A DNA stretch of 64,000 bases from Diphasiastrum complanatum. Taxonomy: Eukaryota > Streptophyta > Lycopodiopsida > Lycopodiales > Lycopodiaceae. Location of the stretch: assembly GCA_029204225.1 (NCBI GenBank), contig CM055109.1, positions 34,856,496-34,920,495 on the forward strand, given 5' to 3'. Numbering within the stretch: the first letter of the stretch is position 1; every line of letters starts with the position of its first letter. Below are positions 36,300 to 47,949 of the stretch, piece after piece. Made by a program: the position numbers and the translations under genes. The notes beneath the pieces are model-generated. The model searched no databases and was not told the DNA's origin. It saw nothing but the letters and a program-made list of their open reading frames with translations.

Positions 36300-38340
36300 T
36301 TCTTGGAACTGATCGAATTTGGTGGATATGGTTCAAATTACAAACGGGAGGTGGCCATAGGTTTGTGAACCCGATACGAACCAGACAAATCCAATCCTGC
36401 TCATTTTTTACATCCTTTGTCACAAAGAAGCCTCCGTGCCAAATATAACACAATTAGGGCATGGAAAATAAACTTGTTTTGCAATTTGTCATCCATTTAT
36501 CATGTATAGGATTTAGGAATCAATTTTCTCTACTTTTCATTCTGGCTAGTGCACAAGCAGCTTAGGCAGTTGCAGACGATAACCAAACCAGACGTAGTAT
36601 AGTATAGATATAAAGCCATCCTCGACATCGACTATCATAGGTGCCCTACTATTTTGACACAATGGCCAACAAACAACGATGTTGATTATCGTTAGGTCTT
36701 TCTCTAATGAGATCAATCCATTCGTGGAAATAGGACCTAACACAAAGTCTTTGTGCTTTATCCACGCAATAGAATAAATCTCATCAAAGAATCAATTAAC
36801 TTTCTACAAAAAGAATGATCACTCCAACACCATCTCCCTCCAATCCCCCGAGCAACTCTAGAAAGAGAAAATGTCCATAGAACCAGACTCAACAAGTCTA
36901 CTTTTATCTAACCCTAATACACACATCAATAAATTGGCAATGTTGAGTCTATCCATTAATTCTATTGATATTATGTTCCTTATCTTACTTATCCGATTGG
37001 CTCTAGTGACTCTATGAACCAGTTGACCCAATTAATTCTATAATAGTAGGGGCAATAGTGGATTGGTAAATCCATACCACCTCCATAGAAGGGTTGAATT
37101 GTGTGAATAAAGAGGCTATTGATTATGTTGACTAGAGAAATGTTAGCTAATATGTTCTCATTTTATAAGACACCGGTTACTTTAGTTACATAAAATGAAT
37201 TGTGCACCTATTAACAATTGATAGAAGGAAGAAAGAGCAAAAATTTTAGTATCTAAATGGTCTAAATATTACTTATGGAAAGTTCCACTATTTACATTGG
37301 AGGAGACTTGGATAAATATTTACATGCAAAGCATTACAAAAATCATATAGCATAACTTATTTTGTAAGAAATAGGGATGTAAAACATTGCACCCAGATTC
37401 ATTCTGTCAACTAATCTGGTAGCTTTTCAATATTTACAGCAAGAAAAACACTCAAATTGGCCTTCTTTCAACAACTCTAGAATGCAAAGCAGAATGATAA
37501 AAGCTTAGAAGTTAAATGAAAGAATATACATGCCATTTAGTTAGGATGCAATTGGAAGCTTAGGCTAGTATACTATGCAATGTTTAGTGCATTGCTATCC
37601 CACTAATTGAATTTGAGAATTCAAATTTATAAAAATCAAATGAATATCTTTTGCTGGCGCATTAACAAGTACAAAAAAGAGTTAGAATCTTCTTAATTCA
37701 TACAACGTCAAAGGAAAAGCCACCTTTAAGGGGCTTTGAATGAACAATAGTTAAAATGGATTGCCAGAGGACAAAGCAAGGCTCATGACAACTTGCGAAC
37801 TTGGGCTGTTGCTCAACACTTCATCAGGCCGCAAAAGCCATTTTCAGGACAGCCTACTACAAAAATCTCCAAAATTATTTCCCTTCAAAATCTCCAATGA
37901 AAGATGATGGACAAGACATGAGCACTATCTTTCAAATTGTTGATCAGGTCGTTCTTTTGTAGATTGTATAGATATGTTTAGTCTAGTAATCCAAGAGGAA
38001 AAAAAAATTCTTCTAGAAGGACTAACCGAGGTGAGTAGAAATGTCTTCACCGGTGGTACGAATCGTATCCAATATATGACCTCAGTAAAATCCAAGTTTG
38101 CCGTTGGAAACCACAACTTTTTGATACATCATTAACAAAGGGGTTGATGCAGCACCAGGTCTTAGATTGATTCACAAAGAACTCACAATTTGTGAAAAGC
38201 AGCAGAATATGACCACATACCTCAATATATAGAAATGTAGTCCAAAAATGTGGTACTTGACATGAGTATACTCACTTCGCGGCGTAGGGTTAGGATATAC
38301 AAAATAGAGAAAATCTTTACATATTCATAGAGACGATAGA
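36300..38340. other. Intergenic sequence downstream of the GAUT gene
   Basis: No supported gene. The last few hundred bases (about 38100-38344) are presumably the 3' UTR and terminator region of the minus-strand GAUT gene. I could not fix a polyadenylation site. Confidence 0.4.
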
Positions 38341-38344
38341 GCTC

Positions 38345-41300
38345 TCACTGGTTGATGTTGCACTCCTGCAAGAAAGGGTGATCATATTTCACATATCTGG
38401 CCCAGTAAGGCTTGTAAGTCACCAACCCATTGTCCAGCCAAGGCTTTAGATTTCCACTGTAGTGTATTACAGCTGCATTCTCAATCCTTTCTGGCTCAAT
38501 GTTGGGATTATATCCGAGGCCAGGTTGATGCCATTTCTGTTCCAGACCAAGTGTGTTACCATAAAAGGTAATCAATGCAGGTGGCAGACTACCGAGCTTC
38601 CATAAAGCTTTATTCTGATTCTGATTCACCAAAGCCAGATGGTTCTCTGATCAGGAAAAAGCATCGGAAGAAACTTCTATTTTGAGACAACTGGAATTAG
38701 TGAAATTTAGACAACATGTTATAATTTTAAGCATTCTCTTGACAGAAGTGTGAAGGGAACATACTCACCAGTCCCAGCCATTTGTGGAAAATTCCAGTCA
38801 AGCCCTCCCTTCTCCAGGCTTCCAAATCAAACAAGTTCATCCCGTAGGCCCATACACATGCATCTGGATCAAAATTTCTAGCGATTTGCTCGTGTGAAAA
38901 ATCCAAATACTTGTTGAATCGGTGAAAACGGGAATGGCACATCTCCACTGCAGCATTTACTTTGCCACGAAGATCTATGCTCCATAAGGGAGTCAAATCT
39001 TGTTGCACCACAACGTCATCATCCAGAAACAGGATTTTGCCCAGTTTGGGATAGAGTTGAGGCAAATAAAACCGCAGGTTGTTGAGAATAGACGTGTATT
39101 TGGGGTTTTTGTACCTTCCATTGGAAGAAGCAGAAGTAAGGCTTGAGGAATGACATCCATCGAAATTATTTACCTTCTTCGTTTTTTGTCCTGGTTGGTT
39201 GATGAAAGCACAATAAGATGATTGTAACCACTCAAAGCTATCAATACATTCAATGTGGATCGTCGCCATTCCAGGATGATTCATCAAAAACCACATCTTC
39301 ATAGCCCAAAAGTTGAGCTTGTCCGTCACCAAATGAAAAACATGCTTCTCAGGCTCCTGAACAAGACAACATCACACGATTGTCACCCGCTTTGTGACTT
39401 ACAAAATGAAATAGACCCAGTCAGCAGGAAAGTTATGACAGGAAAGTTATGAGATTAACCAATTTCCGTATCTAGGCCAGGAACTCCTATACCATGTGGA
39501 TCCAGACGATTGTTACAGTAAGCACATCTAGCCTGAAGGTTCTAGAGACACGTTTCATATCTTCTGAAGAGCTTCATACCCGAGCATTGACTATGGTGGA
39601 ATTGACTACGACAGACGCCGCAAGGACATTGTCCGAAAACAGGGCATAATGGTAAAGGCTTGGGTCTTCCAGCTTCTCAGATTTAGGAAATTCTCGCTGA
39701 TTCATGGGAAGAGTACTGTAATGAACACTTAAACGCAAAGCTAAGCAATTGAGATTTTTGGGCACGGTCTCAGTAGCTAGTTGACTCAGATATCCCGTCT
39801 GCTTTTTCAGCATGCGAGTGTAATCCTCTGTAGATTGTAGCATTGCTCTTAATTTTCTGACCAAAAGCATGCTGTCATCATGTTGTTCTTGAGCTCTGAC
39901 TAACACCTCCGCCATCCCTCGTATCTTTTCTAAAGCGCTGTCCTTAGTCAAAACAACTCACGTATAAGTAACAAAAGGTAGTGACACCTGCATGTTCTGT
40001 ACAACTATTTGAAGTATCAAAGCTTTCCAGCATCCTCACAGACAAATCGGCCTTTGAGCTGTACCTGCGTGGCAGAGCATCGTCAAACTTGGATTCACCT
40101 AATACATGCTGAATTTCTCGAATCTGCATCTTCAAATCTCGGCGCAGGAGGCTTCGGTTACTACGCCCTTGCGCAATGCTTAAGTATACTCTGGCCATGG
40201 TTATCTGATCTTGCATAAGACGAACTAGAAAATCTGGCGCTTTACCTCCACGCCTGCCGGAGTTATGATTCTGGGGAGTACTGAACCGTTGCACGTCTGT
40301 AGACCATTCGGATGTTATTTGATCGTCCGCTTTCCAATTTCCTCGATTATCTTCTAGTTCTTTCAGTAGCCGATCACCCCGTTCTATAGTCGGAAGCTGA
40401 CACACATTAGCACGATTTTCAGCTGGATTTTCTGTCTGTCTTTCCAGTTAACACCAATAGAAGGGCATTTTATGTTTGATAATTTAGGGGCATTGATGAT
40501 GATCCGAACTTTACAATAACGATGACTGGCTGCAGCAAGATAAGAGTAATAAACTTACTCTGCTTCCTACTTTCACTGGGGCTACGTTACTTAAGGATGG
40601 CCTGCCCGTCGCAGAGAGCATATCCACTACTGGAATACCTGAATATTGAATTTAAACTTTAGTGCACGTTGTCATTATGGGCATGCCCAACACCAAAAAC
40701 CTATACATTACCGATACTTCAAATGAGCAATAAACTTGAAAATAAAGTTGAGTAAGAAACGACGGGCTCTTACCACCTTCAAGCCCAATAGCCTTTTTAT
40801 CCTCATCCTCTAGAGTAGACGATCGCTGCTTCTTAGATAGGGCAATCAACTGCTCCTTCATAGCTAGTTCCTCCCATTCCTGTGGATCAATCACATTGCA
40901 GCTTAAAATTATATAAGTCCATGAGTAAGAAGACGAGAATAACTACGTCTTTTCAAAACGGCTTCCCTACATCATTTTGCAAATTCCATTTGGGAGAAGT
41001 GCTGTGGAATCATACAATAATATGATTCTGCATCTGAACTATTAAAACCAATGGATACGAAAGATCCAGAAGAAGTTTAAGCTGCTATTTGTTTAGATCG
41101 ACAATTCACGTACTGCTGTCAGGAATGAAAGAAACGTTGATACTGGGAGAGCTCACCTCTTTTTGTACGGGACTGTCCGTCTGCTCTAGTTCCGTCACCT
41201 TTAGAACATAATTCTGCACTTGCATCAAGCAATTAATTATTGGAAAAGAGCTATGAAGGGATTGCACGGCTCAAAACATAAGAGGAACTTGGAGAACTTC

Positions 41301-42444
41301 TCTCTACTCCTAAGAGAGTATGCAAGACGAGAGATGAGATAGTCACACGGGGTATTTTTTTAACGTGATTAAACAGAACTATATGACAAAGTTAGAGGTC
41401 ATTGCTCATTAGCATATCTTAAGGGTTTTGAGTAGCTTACGATGTTTGACGCCTGGTGTCGTGATTTTTCTGAACCTGCAACGGCAATCATTTTGTTCTC
41501 TGTTCAGCATCGCGTATTGAGTTCATTCAATCCACATTGATTAAATGCATAGCTTTTGCACCAAATACAGAAATTTGCAGCATGCTTTTGGTAATTTGAG
41601 TCCTAGTACGAAATATAGACCTCTTTATACTCGAGATCAAAAACCTTCCTGCTTAACCTTAAGATCGGGAGTCAAAGAAAATCTGAAAATTAAAGAAGCG
41701 CTAAGGTCTTCCACTTACTAAGCAGATTCTGTTTTAATCAATATCAGACTAATTTAGAACAACTTCTTCTTCTTAGGACCAATTTTAATTTTTTTACGGA
41801 AAACTGGGATTTTTGAAGTTCGTTCAAAATGGACCAACTGTGAAAATCGATTGTAATGATTGATCTATCAGTTTCACAGGTACCGTCTCATTTAGAAAAC
41901 ATTTCGAATCATCTTGCATGCAACAAACTTGACATGCACTAACGTTTTTGAAAAAATAAAACGAAATAGATAAGTAGTAATACAGCCGCGCCTACTAGCA
42001 ACATCATGCCAAAAGGAAGCTGCATCTTTTGCTTTGTTCCTCAAAAGTTCCAATGCAACAATCTCAAGTGCGGAAGAAATGTGAGAAGACTAAGGTTAGC
42101 AACACAAAGAGCCACAACTATATCTAACATTTACCGAAATACATAGGTCCAAGCTCCACGAGAAGAAACGAATTTCACATTACAAAGACGTCAAGACGAA
42201 CTACTAAAGATGATTGTTAACAGCGGTAGCAGGTGAAAACTACCAATGAAAAGCAATAGGTTGACATTTGCTCCAGAAAGAAGTACAACATACTGGAATT
42301 TATGCTATTGATCCGTCCTACTAACGAGATTAGCGGAGCAATCATGAAGATCGAGACGAACGTGACGACCGACACTCTGAATCTGAAGAAGCGCATTTTA
42401 GAACAATGAGGGGAACAGGCAACAGGCCTCTTTCGCCTTATCAT
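38345..42444 (-). CDS. Galacturonosyltransferase (GAUT family, GT8), ten exons
   Basis: The enzyme transfers galacturonic acid from UDP-GalA onto homogalacturonan in the Golgi during pectin synthesis. Ten exons with GT-AG borders and matching phases give 687 codons plus stop: 42444-42294, 42025-41984, 41475-41441, 41213-41157, 40879-40774, 40638-40559, 40435-40065, 39937-39580, 39356-38769, 38620-38345. The N terminus is a type II signal anchor (basic MIRRKR, hydrophobic about 24-43), then a stem. The GT8 domain includes SDNVLAASVVVNST, a DxD site in KILFLDDDVVVQQDL (about 511-514), NFDPDACVWAYGMN, and the C-terminal HYSGNLKPW (about 649-657). It ends ECNINQ. The short N-terminal exons (2 and 3) rest on phase and splice sites and are least sure. 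The stem and C terminus look most like GAUT4-type members. It is the only clear intact host gene here. Confidence 0.93.
41705..41790 (-). repeat. Dispersed repeat in GAUT intron 2
   Basis: On the minus strand this reads TTGGTCCTAAGAAGAAG...TTAGTCTGATATTGATTAA...AAGTGGAAGACC. It matches plus-strand 53039-53125 closely over about 85 bp. The match includes CAGAATCTGCTTARTAAGTG. It is a dispersed element fragment, not part of the coding sequence. Confidence 0.7.
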
Positions 42445-43895
42445 CTTGTGCTGCTATGAGACAAGTAGAGATGGCCCCGAATTTCTCATGTGAAAAAATC
42501 AGCATTTCCACTGCGGTTTTCGAGCATAGCATGTTGTCTTGATTAGCTCAATTCGATGATTGAGGTATACCGCCTGGTCAGCAAAAGGACTTGAGAAGTG
42601 TGCATCCAATCTTACACTGGATCAATCTGATCTATTCCATATTCAGAAGTATTCAGCAGCCAGCTTCGAAAGTCCTTCGCTTATTACTTATAGTCTTATA
42701 CGTTCCAAGGTATGAACTCCACACTAGGAGACCAGAGTGATTCCAAAGTTTACACCAGCATTATTGTCGGACAGAAATCTGTCAGCTCGGAGAGGCAGTT
42801 GAGCATTGAAGCTTGAAAGCCTTAGCTGCAAGCATACGGATGTGATTTGCAGAGAGCGGCCTTAACTTCTTGGTCCATTATCCACAGACTCCAAAGACAT
42901 TCATAGGAGTCCATTATCCAGTGTCCAGAGTCCAGACTTCACAGTGCACACTACCCTGCGATTTGGCAGAATCCGAAGCTTTTCATAATTTGCCTTCTTT
43001 CGTACAAACCTTATGATAGCTCGCATGCAAGTTTCCACTCATGAGTTGTGTTCACTTTTCCCAACAAACATTCACGCGTTGTCGTGATTGGTGAGAAATG
43101 ACGTTTGCCGTCAAATGTTGCGGCTCTGGTTTTGAGAGTCCCAGAAAAATTCCCCTCCACACTCCAATCCCTTAGATTCACGAGCGCCTTAGAAGATCTT
43201 AGATTAAAATTCGCAAACGCGCCAGGCGAGACCTCGAGACTCGACTCAACTCGAGCTGGCTTGTTAATATTCAGCCAACGTCGGGGATCGTGCCAACCAC
43301 AATATTAAGATTCAAGAATCAAGACCAACTGAAACAGGAAACGATTCAATTATCAATCAAGAGTAAGTAATGGATTCATACAATGCAATGTTGAGCATGA
43401 TGAATCCTCACTTACCGTTCAGTGCAAGCTGCATTCCACATAATTTTTGCAAACTCGATCTGGATTCCAGCATATTTTCACGTCGCAAGAGTCCCCGCGC
43501 TTTCAAATCATCATCATCAAGAATCGAGATCGAAGATCACCATATCCATCCATATCCACAGCTGCTCATGTTCGAAGCTTTTTTCAGCATAATTTTTATG
43601 CCCCACTTCCATCGCACGAGCGGACGAGTTTCATGTTTCAGCACCGGGATTCGACCTCGGGTCGACCCTGTCGCTGCCAAATACCTCACTCTCTCTTTTA
43701 ACCAAATAGTAGCTGCCTTGAATGCACGTAGTCACTAGGATATTTGGCAGAGGTCTGTATAAGACCACAGTCCACGTGCCCGCTGGCAACAGGCTGCGAG
43801 TATGGGGCCCCTTGCCCCGAGTACAAGTGCCTTTGGTAAGATTTCACCCATGAGGACCCTGTCCATTGTTGGGGTGGGCTCTTAGCCTCCACACA
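42445..43895. other. Region upstream of the GAUT gene
   Basis: It should contain the promoter and 5' UTR of the minus-strand GAUT gene; no single TATA box stands out. Plus-strand frames at 43105-43308 and 43370-43738 are open but have no recognised domain. I do not support them as genes. Confidence 0.4.
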
Positions 43896-43899
43896 TGAG

Positions 43900-44011
43900 G
43901 CTTTTTAGAGCTTGGTTTTTGGATGTGCATTGAGATGTGGTGGACTCAGCTAGCGGCTTTTTAGAGCTTGGTTCTTGGATGTGCATGGAGATGTGGTGGC
44001 CTCAGCTAGCG
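43900..44011 (+). repeat. 56 bp tandem duplication
   Basis: Two adjacent 56 bp units start at 43900 and 43956 (GCTTTTTAGAGCTTGG). They differ at about three positions (TTTTTGG/TTCTTGG, GCATTGAG/GCATGGAG, GGACTC/GGCCTC). Confidence 0.85.
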
Positions 44012-44384
44012 AGCCCGTTCCTGGCTGTCCAAAAAAGCACATCCCAGTTGTGTTGCCACACACCTAGGAGGGTGGTTTCACATGGAAAAGTCTAGGGCCA
44101 TTTCAAAATTTGCACTTACCCTCCAATCTAAAAGCCCAGGTCCTTCCACGTCATTCCATGTAAAATATGTTTTCATTTGGAGGGCAAAGCATTGTCTAAA
44201 TTCAGAATATAATACGAATCTATATTTTTACTGGAGGGGAGAGCAAGGACCCACCACTTACCCCCCCAATACTCCAAGAGGCCAAGGGATTCCCCCGACA
44301 TGTTGAATTACCTCAAGTTGGCACCTTTCAATGCCACCTAAGGGCAACTCTCACCCCTTGTGAAATGGGGGTAAGAGCGCTCGC

Positions 44385-44573
44385 CTTTCCATTTTTACCC
44401 CCTCACCCGACCAGAGTGACACGAGGCAACAACACAGGTTGCTCAACGGGTGAGAGGGTTTGTAAGTTTTTTAATCAGCTCTTGGAGAGAACAGGTCAGC
44501 TGTTCTCTCAGGTGGAAAGATGAGATAGGGTAACCCATAGTGCGGGTGAGGGGGTGTGAACATGGAAAGGGCC
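44385..44573. mobile_element. Small inverted-repeat element (MITE-like), copy 2
   Basis: The ends CCTTTCCATTTTTACCCCCT and AGGGGGTGTGAACATGGAAAGG form terminal inverted repeats. The interior shares AATCAGCTCTTGGAGAG and GGTGGAAAGATGA with copy 1 at 23931-24081. The two copies are diverged and differ by about 40 bp in length. Both lie just left of related LTR sequences. Confidence 0.65.
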
Positions 44574-44719
44574 TCTAAGGCCTCTTGGACTGGGTCCACC
44601 AATCAAAGTAAAGGATTTGGGCCCACTCCATGTAAAACCACTCTGAGTTCTAGGAACTGGCTCACAAATTTGTCTCATGTGGGCAAAAACTAGTTTTCGG
44701 CACCAGTACTTGGCTGCAC

Positions 44720-45205
44720 TGTCATGCCCATGACTGGTCTCGGGTAGCGTGTCCATGCTAGGGACCAATAGACCAACAACCCGTAAGTTAATTGTGACTA
44801 TAAGGGAATTGGTATGTGTACATGGTCATAATTAATGGTTGTAGGCCTAAACACTTGATGGTGGATTTGTATGGGTCTATCAGTGAGTCATTGGGGAACT
44901 GGATGACGTGGCCCAGATAGGCTGCAGAGGTGTCCAATGAGGTGTCACAGTGCACTACTAGTGACGCATGGGCCTTGGAGGGTATAAGTATACCTATTGG
45001 GCTCTCACTAGCGTGTGCTTGATAGCATGACCGTTGGATGCTGCTGGCGTAATGCCACATTCCTCTTTGTGATTGATCCATAGCTTGGGGGCTAGATCCG
45101 TTCGATCTAGGTTTGGTTGGGTTGGTTTGTCCACCATCAGGTTCCCTTGTGTTGCTAAGTGATTGGCATGCTTAGAATAGGATCCTTGGATTGAGGACTT
45201 TATAT
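44720..45205 (+). mobile_element. LTR with tRNA-Met primer site
   Basis: Putative LTR from TGTCATGCCCATGACTGG to about 45205. It is followed by the primer site TGGTATCAGAGC at 45206-45217. The first 225 bp match the LTR fragment at 24373-24600. A canonical CA end is not visible before the primer site, so the right boundary is approximate. The leader that follows has no recognisable gag. Confidence 0.65.
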
Positions 45206-45219
45206 TGGTATCAGAGCCA

Positions 45220-46550
45220 ATTCTGAGCACGTTTTTGCCTTTGATTTGTGTTCAAGAGAAATCTCGAATTGTGGGGATTTTTCCGTTGTATGGAATCTTG
45301 ACACTTTTTCGAGAATTCAATGGAGTATGCAACGATGTGGTGAAAGTGCGGATTATACTTCTCGTAGATTTCCTTGTTTGAAGTGTAATCGATTGTGTGG
45401 TAAGTGCACTACCAGGTATACAATCGGTTCGATTTTTAGACACTTCATATTTGGTTTCAGGAAGTAAATTTTCGGTTTTCAATTCACTTGTGTTGTCGTT
45501 TACTTCATCTGGGACACTTTTTGGTTAGCAACGGGATCAATTAGAGTGAATGTTGGTCTTTTTTGGCTTTTTGTTCTTAAACAGTGATTTAGGTGGTTTT
45601 GTTGGTTGTCTTTTGCTTTTTAATGAACCAGTTTTGGCTTCAATCAAAGAAAAAGCAGGAAAAGAAGCACAAAAAACACTAATCACTGGTTGTGAGTGTT
45701 GGTGGTTTCTTACAGGATTAGCATGACGGTTTCTTGGTGATTCACAGGTTCATGCTGGATTTTTTTGCAAACTAACAGAGTTTTGCAGGCTTTTGTCAAT
45801 CAGTAAGGCCATCATACTGATGATATGGTTTCCAACATAGCCTATTCTTCAAAATATGGATGGGAACCTGCAAATCAGGGTTTCTGGGAAAAAATAGACA
45901 ACATCTACCCTGTTTTTCAACCTTTAAGAAACTAATTTGTGTAGAATCTATAAGAAAGTTGATTATGCACAAATTAAAGCTTAGCAACAGTGTTTGCATT
46001 CTTCTAACACCTTTTATCTACAAGAAAAGCAGTATGGAAAGGTAGACAGCTTCAAATTGAAGCTAAAACAAGTCTAAACTCTTATTTGCCATAATAGAGG
46101 ATGCTTAGACTTGAGGTAATGCAAAACACTATATCAGTCGCCCATAAAACTTCAAGAATCTGCAGCAACAGCTGTAGGAAAGCATTTAAATCTTTTAGCA
46201 ACAGATTGTTGCAGGGACTAGAATCCGAACTGTAAAAGAAAACATCAAAAAAAACTATTGGTCTGCAACCAACAAGCCTGACAGCGCCTAGCAGGACACC
46301 TAGAACCTCCAAGCCTCTCTGAGGCCTCCTTCTCGCGCGCCCCTTTTCTCTCGGACCTCTCCCTCTCTCCTTTCTGCCCGCGGCCAGCAGTCTGTGGCCC
46401 GAGAGGAGGTAATTTCTTTTTTAGAAATGGGGGGGCGGGGGGGAGGGGGTCAAGTAAACTTAAAATTTACTTTAGTTTATCTTGAGTGAAGTGCATGGTA
46501 TGTAGAGAGGAGGGGTGGTGTTGTAAAGCTGACTCAGGTGCACCCAACGT
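45220..46550. other. Leader or internal debris of the LTR element at 44720
   Basis: No domain-bearing frame on either strand. A G-rich block, GGGGGGGCGGGGGGGAGGGGG, lies at about 46430-46450. The upstream part (46320-46400) is C- and CT-rich. Confidence 0.35.
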
Positions 46551-46554
46551 GCCC

Positions 46555-47436
46555 TGTAAGACTCTAAGGGGTGACACTCCCTAAGGTCCCATAGCAAGTT
46601 AGAACGTCAAGGACTGAGCCTCCGACCTGTGGTGAGCCAGTCAAGTAGTCACAAGTCATGAGCTAGCTCTGGAGCTCGAGTCATGGCCTAGTCAGGAAGC
46701 AAGTTGATTATGCCACCGGAACGGCTCCCGGGACCCATGTCCGGGAGCCAGACTGAATCTGCCAGGCTTGCCAGGCTTAATCAGCAAAATAAAAACTAAG
46801 TCCCAAAAAGCGTGCTTTACCAGAAAGCACTATGTTTCAGAACAGAGGGGGTGCGCCGAATCACAGCAGAACTATAGGGGGAGTCCGGCAGACAGAAACT
46901 TGGGCAGCTCAACCAGCGCCAAGAATCCAGTCGCCAGGTCTCAGCTCCCTCTACCAGCACGAGCCAGGCACAATGCCCAGCACGTGTTGGTGGCCCCGAG
47001 ACCGGTCAGTCTATGTATGAATGTAACCTCTTCCAAATTTAATAAAGTTGATCCTTGGGGATGATTACCATTTCGGTTTCGCCTCCGGAACTGGTCCAAG
47101 TGGAAGGACCCTTACTACAACCTTTTTGCGTCGCTGGCGCCTAAGGGTCCCTGTCATCGACATGGGGCTTGCCGCTATGCCAATTGGTCAGTTTGGCGAC
47201 CACTATGCCTTGGGTTTCATGTGTGGCTTGTCTTTGCCTTTGGTTACCTTTTGGGGACGGATTCTGAGTTGGCTTTCGGGTTGGTTGGGATTCCAGTTTT
47301 CTTAAGTCTGAATGGTTAAGCTTGTTACGTTTCTGAGTTGGCTTTTATGTAAGTGCATGATGGATGGATGTTAGACTTAAGCGTGTGTTGGGGAAACTGC
47401 TCAAGTCCCAGTGCCCTTTGAGGCGCCGGCGCAACA
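46555..47436 (+). mobile_element. Putative 5' LTR, about 0.88 kb
   Basis: The right end (...GCGCAACA) is set by a perfect tRNA-Met primer site, TGGTATCAGAGCC, at 47439. A left end at TGTAAGACTCTAAGG (46555) would give TG...CA termini; this boundary is a guess. The interior includes an AATAAA signal (about 47041). It also has two perfect hairpins: GGCTCCCGG/CCGGGAGCC at about 46723-46749 and GTGCTTT/AAAGCAC at about 46811-46829. Confidence 0.5.
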
Positions 47437-47522
47437 TGTGGTATCAGAGCCGACAAGCCGGTCAGTTACGCAAGTCTCACAGGGATGGCCACGTTTTTGG
47501 GATTTGTCAGGACAACCGTTGC

Positions 47523-47812
47523 GCAAGGTGCTGCCCACAGTGTAAGCACGGGTGCGTCCACGGTCGGGGTGGTCGGCAGAACGGGGGACTTGATGAGTCA
47601 AAGTGCTGCCCTCGAGGTGTAAGCACGGTCAGTTCTCGCGGTTTGGGCCTGGCGCTGTCTGCATGTAGGACGGATGAGGCAAAGTGCTGCCTAGGTAGGT
47701 GAAAGCACGGTCTGTACCTTGTGGGGTGCGGGGTGACATATTCGAACTGTACGGGTTAACCATTGATACAGAGATGCTGCTCGAATTCGGGTGTAAAGCA
47801 CGGGTGGTTAGC
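47523..47812 (+). repeat. Four repeated hairpin motifs in an LTR-element leader
   Basis: The motif GTGCTGCC - spacer - GTGTAAGCACGG(T/G) occurs at about 47528, 47603 and 47683. A weaker copy lies at 47774 (TGCTGCTC...TGTAAAGCACGGG). Each can fold by pairing GTGCT with AGCAC across a loop of about 14 bases. The spacing is 75-90 bp. The array lies just downstream of the tRNA-Met primer site, where retroelement leaders carry packaging or dimerisation structures. Confidence 0.6.
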
Positions 47813-47949
47813 TGCCGGTGCGGGATAGTTGCCGATCGTTTATGGTTTGCAAAAACTACAGGGATATGTTGATGTTGACTGATTGGTGTTGTTGATGATA
47901 TGAGATCAATTCATGCCACACCTTTAACATTGTAATGATTTTTTCTCCC

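Noticed and set aside
43630-43680. Sequence resembling a tRNA T-arm (GGTCGAATCCC on the minus strand)
   Set aside because: No matching acceptor, D-arm or anticodon stem could be found in the 80 bases on either side.
43370-43738. Plus-strand 122-codon frame upstream of GAUT
   Set aside because: No recognised domain, start context or splice evidence; an overlapping frame is equally open, so chance is likely.
45252-45482. Overlapping frames on both strands just after the primer site at 45206
   Set aside because: Neither has a gag-like domain, and the region is where an untranslated leader is expected.
47590-47625. Possible hammerhead ribozyme (TTGATGAGTC)
   Set aside because: The conserved GAAA half of the core is missing at the needed distance; the segment is better explained as one of the repeated hairpins.
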